Notes: generated from the letters alone by a model not told the origin. Positions 8,386-15,528 are shown, counted from the stretch's first letter. The stretch is 42,056 nt of DNA from Candidatus Buchananbacteria bacterium RIFCSPHIGHO2_02_FULL_39_17 (GCA_001817425.1 MHII01000035.1:904-42959), one strand, 5' to 3'. Numbers and translations: made by a program.

Positions 8386-8505
8386 ATGGATTGCGAAAAA
8401 TGCAATATGCCTTTGACTGATGAGAATAAATGCGATTGTGAGCCGGGCGTTTGCAATATTTGCTGCAGTTGTGAACCGGGGTGTGAGGGTTGCAATAAGC
8501 AGTAG
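8386..8505 (+). CDS. Cys-rich mini-protein (39 aa), metallothionein-like
   Basis: The short frame encodes a 39-residue protein with ten cysteines (positions 3, 6, 16, 18, 23, 26, 27, 29, 33 and 36), arranged as CxxC, CxC, CxxCCxC and CxxxCxxC. There is no signal peptide or hydrophobic segment. Cys density above 25 percent suggests binding of several metal ions, for instance a zinc or copper cluster. I cannot assign it to a known metallothionein family. No SD is visible. It follows gap by 56 bases and precedes a terminator, so it may be co-transcribed with gap. Confidence 0.7.
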   Translation: MDCEKCNMPLTDENKCDCEPGVCNICCSCEPGCEGCNKQ

Positions 8506-8529
8506 TCATTAAGAATTTAGAGGTTTATA

Positions 8530-8556
8530 AAATCCTGCTAAAAGCGGGATTTTTGT
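8530..8556 (+). terminator. Terminator after the Cys-rich gene
   Basis: An AATCCTGCT / AGCGGGATT stem (one G-U pair) with an AAA loop is followed by TTTTTGTT. Confidence 0.8.
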
Positions 8557-8566
8557 TATCCATTGA

Positions 8567-8603
8567 TCCGCCTTCGGTCGCCTAAGGCGACCTTCGGCGG
8601 GCG
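8567..8603. repeat. GC-rich CCGCC/GGCGG palindrome
   Basis: CCGCCTTCGGTCGCC is followed by TAA and GGCGACCTTCGGCGG, giving two paired blocks around a mismatch. Related GC-rich hairpins occur at 9122-9142, 12658-12690, 19112-19143 and 40885-41012. Confidence 0.7.
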
Positions 8604-8675
8604 AGACGAGGCGTGTTTCTGGTTGAAAAGATTAACAAGCCCTGATGCTTGGCCTCGGGGGTATACCGAACGTTC

Positions 8676-8737
8676 TTGACAGATTTGTTTGTTGTGTTAA
8701 TATATTAATAAATTAACATATTAATATATTGATATAT
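8676..8737 (+). promoter_or_regulatory. Promoter and palindromic operator of the YerC-like gene
   Basis: TTGACA (8676-8681) is followed at 16 bp by TAATAT (8698-8703). From 8696 to the start codon the DNA is a run of inverted and direct copies of TTAATATATTAA-type words (attaatatattaat, ttaacatattaata, atattgatata). These cover the -10 and the transcription start, as expected for an autorepressor's operator. Confidence 0.75.
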
Positions 8738-9029
8738 GAAGGGAAAACATTTAGGAAAGAATAATGAAACTTTTGAGCTTTATAAAGCCATTTTAAAGCT
8801 TAAAGGTCTTGACGAATGTAAACGGTTTTTTCGGGATTTATGTACGTTAGAGGAAATTATAGAAATCTCCAAGCGCTGGCAGGCGGTTCGGCTTTTGGCT
8901 CAAGATAAGTCCTATTTGGAAATTGCCAAAAAAACCGGTTTAAGCACGACCACGGTGGCTCGAGTGGCTTATTGGCTTTACTCTGGCACTGGCGGCTATA
9001 AATTAATGCTGAGACGAATCAAAAATTAA
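8736..9029 (+). CDS. YerC/YecD-family TrpR-like transcription regulator
   Basis: This 97-aa DNA-binding protein has the TrpR-superfamily all-helical plan. An N-terminal helix pair (ETFELYKAILKLKGLDECKRF) leads to LCTLEEIIEISKRWQAVRLL and a helix-turn-helix near residues 66-85 (SYLEIAKKTGLSTTTVARV), then WLYSGTGGYKLML. The length matches YerC/YecD proteins, which resemble TrpR but do not obviously bind tryptophan. The start overlaps the end of an AT-rich palindromic array, consistent with autoregulation. Downstream lie a terminator-like hairpin and hisG, another amino-acid-related gene, but a regulatory link is only inference. Confidence 0.92.
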   Translation: MKGKHLGKNNETFELYKAILKLKGLDECKRFFRDLCTLEEIIEISKRWQAVRLLAQDKSYLEIAKKTGLSTTTVARVAYWLYSGTGGYKLMLRRIKN

Positions 9030-9065
9030 AAATTATGAAAAAATTTTTAAGCAAAAATTTAATCC

Positions 9066-9107
9066 ATCACCAAATTATCTCGCCGTAGTCGAGGTGATTT
9101 GGTATTT
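9066..9107 (+). terminator. Terminator after the YerC-like gene
   Basis: CACCAAATTATCTCG pairs with CGAGGTGATTTGGT (two mismatches) around a 6-7 nt loop and ends in ATTTTTG. A separate CCCCGCC / GGCGGGG hairpin follows at 9122-9142. Confidence 0.7.
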
Positions 9108-9121
9108 TTGAAATATCAACT

Positions 9122-9142
9122 GACCCCGCCTACGGCGGGGCT
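9122..9142. repeat. CCCCGCC/GGCGGGG hairpin upstream of hisG
   Basis: ACCCCGCC, TAC, then GGCGGGG, followed by CTTTGCTT. It may be a weak terminator or a copy of the short GC-rich palindrome family. It lies in the 160-bp gap before hisG, for which I see no clear promoter. Confidence 0.55.
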
Positions 9143-9189
9143 TTGCTTATGGTGAGCAAAATCAAGTTCTTTGAAAAAGGAGAAAGAAA

Positions 9190-10152
9190 ATGAATAAACA
9201 GCAGCTAAAAATATTTTTACCTGATGGTTCACTGCAAGATGTCGTTGAGCAATTGTTTCGCGATGCCGGTTTGCCGGTGTCTTACGGAAAAAAACGCAGC
9301 TATCTTGGTTCTCTGTTGTCCGTGTATCTTAAAGAGATGATCGATGTTGTGGTCAGCCAGTTTCGGCCGTGGGATATGCCATTTTACATCGCTATTGGCA
9401 GCGCTCACTTGGCGGTTACTGCTGATGATATGATTTGGAACGCCGGATTGCTTGAGGATGAGCGAATCACTGTTTTAGATCACTATCCAATCGCTCGACA
9501 AGGTTATTCTAAAACTAGGCTGGTGATCGCGGTTCCTAATGATTCGCCCATTCAGCGCTACAAACAACTTACGATCAGTCGTCCAATGATTCCGGGAACT
9601 GACAGGAAATCTTTGGTTACAGAGTATTACGAGGGCGCGATTATTTGGGCGCATAAAGAACGTATGGATTTGGAAATCATCAACTGTCATGGCAAATTGG
9701 AAGCTTTCCGGCATTTTGAGTTAGCCGACGCTATCTTGGAAAATACAGAAAGCGGCGACACCTTACTTGAGAATCACTGGCGGGTTATCTATCAGATTAT
9801 GGAATCGCAAACTTGCCTGATTGCTAACACAAAAGCTCTAGCTGACAAAACTCTGGGTTCGGCGATTAAAATCATTAAGCGTATGCTGGCGTCGGTGATT
9901 GCCGCTCGTAAATACTTTATAATTGAATTTAATGTAACGAAAAAGGCCTTTAAAGATGTAAAAACGATTCTATTAGGTTATTCAGGCTATTTGGAAAAAG
10001 GGCAGAGTCCAACGATTTCAAATCTGCTCAACGGTGATTTTGAGATTAAAGTAGTGATTCCGTGCCATAAACTTGAAGACTTACTTGATCGATTGGATCG
10101 GCGCGGGGTTTCATCAATTGTCACCAAAAAGTGTGACCACTATATCCCTTGA
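9190..10152 (+). CDS. hisG: ATP phosphoribosyltransferase-like protein, long HisG form
   Basis: HisG joins ATP and PRPP in the first step of histidine synthesis. This 320-aa protein follows the long-form plan. It starts with LKIFLPDGSLQDVVEQLF, followed by a DVVVSQFRPWDMPFYIAIG segment (52-70), TRLVIAVPNDSP (109-120) and the PRPP-binding stretch ENTESGDTLLEN (184-195). A C-terminal ACT-like regulatory domain contains SPTISNL. The catalytic domain is fairly diverged, with an insert around residues 85-108. An AGGAG seven bases before the ATG fixes the start. No other his gene is in the window, so it may be a remnant, a scavenging enzyme, or a repurposed PRPP or nucleotide sensor. Confidence 0.8.
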   Translation: MNKQQLKIFLPDGSLQDVVEQLFRDAGLPVSYGKKRSYLGSLLSVYLKEMIDVVVSQFRPWDMPFYIAIGSAHLAVTADDMIWNAGLLEDERITVLDHYPIARQGYSKTRLVIAVPNDSPIQRYKQLTISRPMIPGTDRKSLVTEYYEGAIIWAHKERMDLEIINCHGKLEAFRHFELADAILENTESGDTLLENHWRVIYQIMESQTCLIANTKALADKTLGSAIKIIKRMLASVIAARKYFIIEFNVTKKAFKDVKTILLGYSGYLEKGQSPTISNLLNGDFEIKVVIPCHKLEDLLDRLDRRGVSSIVTKKCDHYIP

Positions 10153-10227
10153 GAATAAGTATGTTTTTTCAGGAAATTGACCTTTGAAAAATCATTTGCT
10201 AAAGTGTCAAAAAATGGAGGAGGGCAA

Positions 10228-10488
10228 ATGAGACAAGAAACGTTCACAAAAAAGCTGATTCAATTTTGTGTGCCTTCGGTAAAAGCAGGTGACGCCCGGC
10301 GACTTGTTAGTCAGTTTTTGTCGGTAAAACCGTGGTCAAGATCGTCAGATTTAGGCCACACTGACAGCTATATTATTACTTTCATTTGTGATCAAATGAC
10401 AGTAAACGATTTGCTGACAAAGCTGGCAAAACAATTAGAGATTGCTGAATTTGTAGTGACAGATACAGTTTTAGTCAAATTTGTTTAG
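10228..10488 (+). CDS. Small protein (86 aa) downstream of hisG
   Basis: A strong GGAGGAGGG six bases upstream selects ATG 10228; the frame is open to 10177, but that region has no signal. The product starts MRQETFTKKLIQFCVPSVKAG and ends with alternating strand and helix (SYIITFICDQ, then VNDLLTKLAKQLEIAEFVV, then VLVKFV). This could be a ferredoxin-like or ACT-like fold, but that is a guess from pattern only. It is 75 bases from hisG and shares its terminator, so the two are probably one transcript and may interact. I do not recognise a family. Confidence 0.75.
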   Translation: MRQETFTKKLIQFCVPSVKAGDARRLVSQFLSVKPWSRSSDLGHTDSYIITFICDQMTVNDLLTKLAKQLEIAEFVVTDTVLVKFV

Positions 10489-10508
10489 ATCGAAATTAGG
10501 CTCTTTTC

Positions 10509-10549
10509 GGTGGTCACTTTTTAATAAGCTCAAGGTGACCACTTTTTTA
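10509..10549 (+). terminator. Terminator of the hisG unit
   Basis: A perfect GTGGTCAC (10510-10517) / GTGACCAC (10535-10542) stem with a 17-nt loop, followed by TTTTTTATT. Confidence 0.88.
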
Positions 10550-10560
10550 TTATGGTTTCG

Positions 10561-10600
10561 CCCGAATACCCAAAGCTCTGCTTTGGAGTCGGGTTTATTT
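10561..10600 (+). terminator. Second hairpin with T-rich tail
   Basis: CCCGA / TCGGG outer and CCAAAGC / GCTTTGG inner stems are followed by TTTATTTTAT. It lies directly before the next promoter and may be a bidirectional insulator. Confidence 0.6.
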
Positions 10601-10602
10601 TA

Positions 10603-10611
10603 TGATACAAT
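10603..10611 (+). promoter_or_regulatory. Extended -10 promoter of the 126-aa lipoprotein
   Basis: TGA-TACAAT (10603-10611) predicts a start near 10618, about 11 nt before the ATG at 10629. Confidence 0.55.
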
Positions 10612-10628
10612 ATGAGAGTGATTATCTT

Positions 10629-11009
10629 ATGAAAAAAATTTATTTTATTTTTATTATTTTTGGTTTAATTTTAGCCGGCTGCAATCTAAAGCAAAATTAC
10701 ACGATGCAGTATGGTTTTAGCAATGAAATCATTACCGAGAGTAAATTTGAAGAAACGTCAGATGGATTTAAGTTAAAAATTCCTTTTGCTGATTTTGGTT
10801 GCGAAATAAAAAAAACAAAAGCGGTGTTAGAAAGAAAAGAAAAAACTTTTACCATTACTATTTTTGACAATCAAGCGGCGAAACGTTGCAGTGAAAAATT
10901 TTTTGCCGAAGTCACTGGTATTCCAAAAGGCGAATACTGGCTAAAAGTTATTTATCTAAAAGAAACAGGGCAACAAGAAGTTTTTTCTCAAGTATTGGTC
11001 ATTGATTAA
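10629..11009 (+). CDS. Small lipoprotein (126 aa)
   Basis: The ATG at 10629 gives a textbook lipoprotein signal: MKKIYFIFIIFGLI followed by lipobox LAGC with Cys18. The upstream in-frame start would add nine residues before the signal and overlap the promoter. The mature protein (about 109 aa) looks all-beta: FKLKIPFADFGCEIKKTKAVLERKEKTFTITIFDNQ, then YWLKVIYLKETGQQEVFSQVLVID. It contains two further cysteines (CEIKK and RCSEKF) that could form a disulfide outside the cytoplasm. I do not recognise a family. It precedes a frameshifted YfiM-like gene. Confidence 0.8.
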   Translation: MKKIYFIFIIFGLILAGCNLKQNYTMQYGFSNEIITESKFEETSDGFKLKIPFADFGCEIKKTKAVLERKEKTFTITIFDNQAAKRCSEKFFAEVTGIPKGEYWLKVIYLKETGQQEVFSQVLVID

Positions 11010-11023
11010 CATTAATTTAGCTA

Positions 11024-11261
11024 ATGATTCATCAAGATAAAATCAAACACTTTTTGGCATCTTTTACTTTAACCGTAGCAATTTTTTTATCCACCAAATA
11101 TTATCGTTTTAATTTTGGGGATAATTAAAGAAATCATTGATCATTATTTTAAAAAAAATACAATCAAACAATCATTGGCTGACGGTGTCGCTGACAGCTT
11201 AAGCGTTTTAACCGGTTTAGCGGTTTGTAACGTTTTGTTGATTATCTTTCCCGCAAACTAA
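11024..11261 (+). pseudogene. Frameshifted YfiM-like (DUF2279-type) small protein
   Basis: The first frame starts at ATG 11024 with QDKIKHFLASFTLTVAIF and hits a stop at 11126-11128. The other frame carries the matching second half from about 11079: LILGIIKEIIDHYF, then SLADGVADSLSVLTGLAV, ending at 11261. Joined, the two give about 79 residues with the DKxxHF...KE..D...D..AD pattern of YfiM-type small envelope proteins. The shift must lie between about 11079 and 11126, in a stretch with TTTTAATTTTGGGG runs. It may be true decay or a sequencing error at a homopolymer. Confidence 0.65.
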
Positions 11262-11282
11262 AAAAATTAGATTATTTTTTCC

Positions 11283-11311
11283 TTGGCGGGGATTTTATTT
11301 TATGTTATAAT
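11283..11311 (+). promoter_or_regulatory. Promoter of pgk
   Basis: TTGGCG (11283-11288), 17 bp, TATAAT (11306-11311), with an extended TG at 11303-11304. The predicted start at about 11318 leaves only about four leader bases before the ATG at 11322. Confidence 0.8.
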
Positions 11312-11321
11312 AAAGGGTGTT

Positions 11322-12554
11322 ATGAAGTTAAAATCAATTCGGGAAGTAAAGCATTTAACTGGTAAAAAAGTGTTACTCCGTGTCGCTTACGACGTACCAT
11401 TAGAAGAGAAGGGAAAATCTTGGATCGTGGTTGATGACCGGCGAATTGCGGAAACTTTGCCTACCATTAAATATCTTTTAAAAAAGCGTTGCCGAATTGT
11501 TATTGTTTCTTGGTTGGGCCGGCCGGGGGGAAAAGTGATTGAAAAATATCGGCTAGATCCGGTGGCGAAAAAATTGTCTGAACTTTTAAAAAAACCAGTG
11601 AAGAAATTAAATGATTGTATTGGGCCAAAAATTTTTGCCGAAATCCAAGCCTTAAAACCGGGCGAGATTATTATGCTGGAAAATGTCCGTTTTTATTCGG
11701 CGGAAGAAGAAAACAGCAAAATGTTCGCTGGGCTCTTAGCTTATGGCTTTGATTTAATCGTTTTTGATGCTTTTGCCCAAGCTCATCGGGTTCACGCTTC
11801 AACTACAGGCATTACCAAGTTTTTGCCCACTTATGCCGGTTTTTTGGTGGAGAAAGAAATCAACTCTCTAAATCAAATTATTAAAAAGCCGAAGCGGCCA
11901 TTGGTGGCCATTATCGGCGGCGCAAAAATCTCTGACAAAGTTGCTGTCCTTGAAGAATTAGTGAAAATGGCGGACAAAATTTTAATCGGCGGCGGAGTGG
12001 CCAATATTTTTTTGAAAGCCATTGGCGTGAGCGTGGGTCATTCTTATTTGCAGGATAATTTTATTGACCAGGCAAAAAGAAAAAAAGTAAATTTTGTCAA
12101 ATTAGCAAGAAAAATTTATCAGCGGCATAAAAATAAAATTGTTTTACCGACTGATTTTATTTCCGCCAATAAAATGGATCAGGGGGCGCTAGTTGAAATG
12201 GTTGATGCCAAACAAAATCAGAAAATTAATCCCCGTTTTATGTTTTTGGATATCGGTCCCGGGACAATTGCCAGATATTTAACGGAAATTAAAAAAGCGA
12301 AAACGATTTTTTGGAACGGCCCAATGGGGGTTTTTGAAATTAATAAATTCGCTTTTGGCACAAAAAAAATCGCCGAAGCCGTAGCCCGAAGCCAATCAGT
12401 CAGCGTGTTAGGCGGCGGCGACACAGAAAGCGTAGTTAAAAAATATAATTTAGAAGGCAAGTTTAGTTACGTATCCACTGGCGGTGGAGCCAGCCTGGAA
12501 TTTTTAGCTGGCAGAGAACTGCCAGCGTTGAAAAATATTCAGAAAGCAAGATAA
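11322..12554 (+). CDS. pgk: Phosphoglycerate kinase with unusual 3-PG site
   Basis: PGK transfers phosphate from 1,3-bisphosphoglycerate to ADP. ATG 11322 is preferred because the longer frame runs through the promoter. The 410-aa protein keeps DDRRI (38-42), LGRP (65-68), LENVRFY, HRVHAST, IGGAKISDKV, FWNGPMGVFE and LGGGDTESV. The usually conserved RVDxNVP motif reads RVAYDVP (Ala22, Asp24), and the usual SHLGRP His is Trp64. Those positions contact 3-phosphoglycerate in known PGKs, so substrate handling may be altered. Basic residues of the site (R20, R41, R67, the R of LENVRF and of HRVHA) are kept. Moderately diverged but complete. Confidence 0.96.
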   Translation: MKLKSIREVKHLTGKKVLLRVAYDVPLEEKGKSWIVVDDRRIAETLPTIKYLLKKRCRIVIVSWLGRPGGKVIEKYRLDPVAKKLSELLKKPVKKLNDCIGPKIFAEIQALKPGEIIMLENVRFYSAEEENSKMFAGLLAYGFDLIVFDAFAQAHRVHASTTGITKFLPTYAGFLVEKEINSLNQIIKKPKRPLVAIIGGAKISDKVAVLEELVKMADKILIGGGVANIFLKAIGVSVGHSYLQDNFIDQAKRKKVNFVKLARKIYQRHKNKIVLPTDFISANKMDQGALVEMVDAKQNQKINPRFMFLDIGPGTIARYLTEIKKAKTIFWNGPMGVFEINKFAFGTKKIAEAVARSQSVSVLGGGDTESVVKKYNLEGKFSYVSTGGGASLEFLAGRELPALKNIQKAR

Positions 12555-12739
12555 GATATAAAATTTAGAATTTTTAATTTTGATTTCCCGCAACCGGGAT
12601 CCTCGGTTTTTCACCAAATCATAGATTTGGGAAAAATCGGGACAATATTTTAATATTCCCCGCCGGAGGCGGATCCGCCTTGGGCGGAGAAATTCACTCA
12701 AAATTCAAATTTAATAATTAAAAATTAATTTATAAACTT
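12555..12739. repeat. Hairpin-rich spacer between pgk and the SIMPL gene
   Basis: An excellent hairpin spans 12603-12641 (CGGTTTTTC-A-CCAAATC / GATTTGG-G-AAAAATCGG). It is followed by a GC-rich palindrome near 12658-12690 (CCGCCGGAGGCGGATCCGCC then GGGCGG) and by ATTTTTAATTTTGA / TCAAAATTC words at either end. No coding frame is credible. Confidence 0.7.
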
Positions 12740-13525
12740 ATGGACAACGAAACAAAAAATTTGAAGCTTCAGCCTCCATTTTGGGGTTTAGTTTTAGCCA
12801 CAGTAGTAGTTATATTTTTAGTCGTTTTTTTGGGAGTACTGACGAGAAATGAGTTTAAAAAGTATGATTACATCGGGCGCGAAAGTCAGCAGACTTATAC
12901 GATTACCATTGACGGTGAAGGTAAGGTGACAGCGATTCCTGATATTGCCCAAATTTCTTTAGGCATTCAAACTGATAAATCAACCGTGGTCCAAGCCCAA
13001 CAGGAAAATACCGATAAAATGAATAAGATCATTGCGGAATTGAAAAAGACGGGCATTGACGCTAAAGACATTAAAACAACTAATTACAGTATTTATCCCC
13101 GCTATGACTGGATAAACGGGACGCAAATTTTGCGCGGTTATACGGTCAGCCAGAATGTTTCTGTAAAAATCAGAAATTTGGAAAAAGTCGGGTCTATCGT
13201 TGATCAAGCCGGCAATCTGGGGGCGAATGAAGTCGGTGGTTTAAATTTTACCATTGATGAACCGGAAAAATTGCGCCAAGAAGCCAGAGAAATTGCCTTA
13301 GCTAATGCGAAAGAAAAAGCCGAAGCTTTGGCCAAGGTCGCCGGGGTGAAACTAGGTAAGCTTGTTTCCTTTAGCGAAAGCGGTCTTACCCCAATGCCGA
13401 TTTATCGCGATTATGCTTTGAAATCATTGGAAGCAGGGCTCGGCGGAGAAGCGCCGGCACCCGCTGTTGAACCGGGGAGTCAAGAGATTATTGTTGACGT
13501 GATGGTGACTTATGAAGTGTTATAA
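12740..13525 (+). CDS. SIMPL-domain (DUF541) envelope protein
   Basis: This 261-aa protein has one N-terminal membrane helix (about 17-36, LVLATVVVIFLVVFLGVL) and an extracytoplasmic SIMPL domain. The signatures are ITIDGEGKVTAIPDIAQISLGI near residue 56 and a long helix of Gln/Lys (VQAQQENTDKMNKIIAELKKTGI). IKTTNYSIYPRYDW, GYTVSQNVSVKIRN and AREIALANAKEKAEALAKVAGV follow. The domain usually forms oligomeric envelope assemblies of unclear function (BP26 and relatives). A short acidic/proline segment separates the last strand (EIIVDVMVTYEVL). It sits between pgk and eno with no obvious functional tie. Confidence 0.93.
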   Translation: MDNETKNLKLQPPFWGLVLATVVVIFLVVFLGVLTRNEFKKYDYIGRESQQTYTITIDGEGKVTAIPDIAQISLGIQTDKSTVVQAQQENTDKMNKIIAELKKTGIDAKDIKTTNYSIYPRYDWINGTQILRGYTVSQNVSVKIRNLEKVGSIVDQAGNLGANEVGGLNFTIDEPEKLRQEAREIALANAKEKAEALAKVAGVKLGKLVSFSESGLTPMPIYRDYALKSLEAGLGGEAPAPAVEPGSQEIIVDVMVTYEVL

Positions 13526-13640
13526 AGTCAAAAGTCAAAATTCAAAAAGCAAAAGTTAGGAAATCATTTTTAGTGGCATCTTAAAACTTTTGACTTTTGA
13601 CTTGAAATTTTGACTTATAACTTTTAACTTTTGAATTATT
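13526..13640. repeat. AGTCAAAA/TTTTGACT word-repeat spacer, second copy
   Basis: Left words agtcaaaagtcaaaattc face right words acttttgacttttgactt and tttgactt. It is the same inverted-repeat type as 2645-2759 and precedes eno. Confidence 0.75.
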
Positions 13641-13644
13641 TTTT

Positions 13645-14907
13645 ATGTTTGGACCAAAGATTAAATCAATTCGTGCTCTGGAGATTTTAGATTCGCGCGG
13701 CAATCCGACGATCCGGGTTAAAGTTGAATTAAACAACGGCAGTGTTGGCGTTTCGTCAGTGCCGTCTGGCGCGTCAACCGGCAGTCATGAAGCGCTTGAG
13801 CTTCGCGATGGCGATAAAAAGCGTTACGGCGGTAAAGGCGTTTTAAAAGCGGTTAATAATGTTAATAAAATTATCGCGCCAAAATTAATTGGCCAAGACC
13901 CGATAAAGCAGCGCCAAATTGATAAATTGATGATTAGTTTAGACGGCACGGAAAATAAATCAAAATTAGGCGCGAATGCGATTTTAGGCGTGTCATTGGC
14001 AACCGCCCAAGCCGGAGCGATGAGTTTAGGTTTACCTTTGTATAAATACTTGCGCAAAATTTTCAAGTTAAAATATCGTCAATGGCACTTGCCTTATCCA
14101 ACGATGAATATCTTAAACGGCGGCGCTCATGCCGATTGGTCGCTTGATTTGCAGGAATTCATGATTGTGCCACAGCAAAAAAATTTTAGCGAACGAGTGC
14201 GCGCCGGCGCTGAAGTTTTTGCCGCTTTGGGGAAAATTTTGAAAGCGAAAAATTACCCGACCTTAAAAGGCGACGAGGGCGGTTATGCGCCGAAGTTAAA
14301 AGGCAATGAACAAGTCTTTGGTTTAATTATCCAAGCCATTAAAAAAGCGGGCTATCTGGCCGGCCGCCAAGTAAAACTCGCCATTGATCTGGCGGCATCG
14401 GAATTTTATAATTCAGAAAAGCAAGTTTATGAATTGAAAGCCGACAAAAAAAATCTAACCGCGAGCCAAATGATTGAACTGGAAAAAAATTGGCTAAAAA
14501 ATTATCCGATTATGTCCATTGAAGACGGTTTGGCCGAAGATGATTGGTTAAATTGGCAATTGTTGACCAAGCAATTGGGCAGAAAAATAAATTTAGTTGG
14601 CGACGATTTATTTGTCACTAACGTCAAAAGGTTAAAACAAGGCATTAAGAAAAAAATTGCCAATACCATATTAATTAAGTTAAATCAGATTGGTAGTTTA
14701 TCGGAAACGATTGATGCGATTGAATTGGCTCATAAAAATAAATATCAAACCTCAATCTCCCATCGGTCTGGCGAAACCGCTGATACCTTCATCGCCGATT
14801 TGGCGGTGGCGGTTAATTCAGAATTTATCAAAACCGGCTCGCTTTCACGTAGCGAGCGAGTGGAAAAGTATAATCGGCTGCTGGAGATTGAACAAGAATT
14901 GAAGTAG
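13645..14907 (+). CDS. eno: Enolase
   Basis: Enolase dehydrates 2-phosphoglycerate to phosphoenolpyruvate. The 420-aa protein begins IKSIRALEILDSRGNPTIRV and has the flexible loop PSGASTGSHEALELRD (39-54). MNILNGGAHADWSLDLQEFM, KGDEGGYAP, the metal ligands in AIDLAASEF, SIEDGLAEDDW and GDDLF follow. The catalytic-lysine region IKLNQIG and the closing SHRSGETADTFIADLAVA...KTGSLSRSERVEKYNRLL are intact. The usual NGGKHAD is NGGAHAD here; otherwise residues are standard. It completes the lower-glycolysis trio with gap and pgk. Confidence 0.98.
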   Translation: MFGPKIKSIRALEILDSRGNPTIRVKVELNNGSVGVSSVPSGASTGSHEALELRDGDKKRYGGKGVLKAVNNVNKIIAPKLIGQDPIKQRQIDKLMISLDGTENKSKLGANAILGVSLATAQAGAMSLGLPLYKYLRKIFKLKYRQWHLPYPTMNILNGGAHADWSLDLQEFMIVPQQKNFSERVRAGAEVFAALGKILKAKNYPTLKGDEGGYAPKLKGNEQVFGLIIQAIKKAGYLAGRQVKLAIDLAASEFYNSEKQVYELKADKKNLTASQMIELEKNWLKNYPIMSIEDGLAEDDWLNWQLLTKQLGRKINLVGDDLFVTNVKRLKQGIKKKIANTILIKLNQIGSLSETIDAIELAHKNKYQTSISHRSGETADTFIADLAVAVNSEFIKTGSLSRSERVEKYNRLLEIEQELK

Positions 14908-14913
14908 TTATTA

Positions 14914-15041
14914 CTGTCATTGTGAGGAGGAGTCCCGACGTAAAGTCGGGACCGACGACAAAGCAATCTAACGCTTTGCATTATTCTGAACTTGTTTCAG
15001 AATCTTTACGAGGTGGATCCTAAAATAAATTCAGGATGACA
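14914..15041. repeat. TCATTGTGAG...GCAATCT dispersed repeat, copy 2
   Basis: TGTCATTGTGAGGAGGAGTC, a TCCCGAC / GTCGGGA hairpin and ACAAAGCAATCT match copy 1 at 6632. Its right side adds TTCTGAA / TTCAGAA and a closing TCAGGATGACAA. It lies between eno and the next promoter. Confidence 0.75.
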
Positions 15042-15053
15042 AATTAAAAAAAG

Positions 15054-15079
15054 AAAAACCCAATAAAACAAGGGTTTTT
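15054..15079. terminator. Bidirectional terminator-like hairpin
   Basis: AAAAACCC (15054-15061) / GGGTTTTT (15072-15079) with a 10-nt loop has an A-run on the left and a T-run on the right. Confidence 0.65.
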
Positions 15080-15083
15080 ATCA

Positions 15084-15112
15084 TTGACAAATAATATTTT
15101 TTGATATATAAT
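15084..15112 (+). promoter_or_regulatory. Full-consensus promoter of the 86-aa membrane protein
   Basis: TTGACA (15084-15089), 17 bp, TATAAT (15107-15112). The leader is about 39 nt, with an AAGGAGGGC SD before the ATG. Confidence 0.9.
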
Positions 15113-15157
15113 AGTTCATTAGCTTGCAATCAAACTTTATAAGGAGGGCAGAAGAAG

Positions 15158-15418
15158 ATGTTGCGGCAAAGACAGCAGGAAAGAGAACAAAAAATTATTA
15201 TTATTGCTTTGATCATTACCTTACTCATTTCATCGTTTCTCAGTTGGTTTATTAATGAATGGTGGCAAATAGGAAAATTAGGACACGAAAAGTTAAGGCA
15301 GTTACCGCCGCCATCAACGGCGGAAAAACAACTAACTTATAAGTATCTATCCGGTATGCGCGGACCAGATAGTTTTTACCGCGAATTAACTGCTTGTAAG
15401 GGAAAAAGAGAAAAATAA
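15158..15418 (+). CDS. Small single-pass membrane protein (86 aa)
   Basis: The start is set by AAGGAGG about ten bases upstream. A charged N-terminus (MLRQRQQEREQK) leads into one hydrophobic helix (about 13-33, IIIIALIITLLISSFLSWFI). The rest is a hydrophilic part with PPPSTAEKQLTYKYLSG and a basic tail. I do not recognise a family. It is monocistronic, with a perfect promoter and its own terminator. This is the pattern of several small genes in this window and suggests strong expression. Confidence 0.8.
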   Translation: MLRQRQQEREQKIIIIALIITLLISSFLSWFINEWWQIGKLGHEKLRQLPPPSTAEKQLTYKYLSGMRGPDSFYRELTACKGKREK

Positions 15419-15460
15419 TAGGCAGTTTGCCGAATAAAAATCTTTACCCCGCACTAAACC

Positions 15461-15497
15461 CCGCACTAAATTAATATTCTAGTGCGGACTTTTTTTA
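15461..15497 (+). terminator. Terminator of the 86-aa gene
   Basis: CCGCACTA (15461-15468) / TAGTGCGG (15480-15487) stem followed by ACTTTTTTT. The left arm is duplicated just upstream (CCCCGCACTAAA twice in tandem). Confidence 0.9.
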
Positions 15498-15512
15498 TTA
15501 GTTAAAATTGGC

Positions 15513-15518
15513 TATAAT
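15513..15518 (+). promoter_or_regulatory. -10 element for the flippase gene
   Basis: TATAAT preceded by TTGGC; no good -35. The predicted start near 15525 puts the transcript's 5' end right at the left arm of a long inverted repeat. Confidence 0.6.
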
Positions 15519-15528
15519 TAAACCATTG

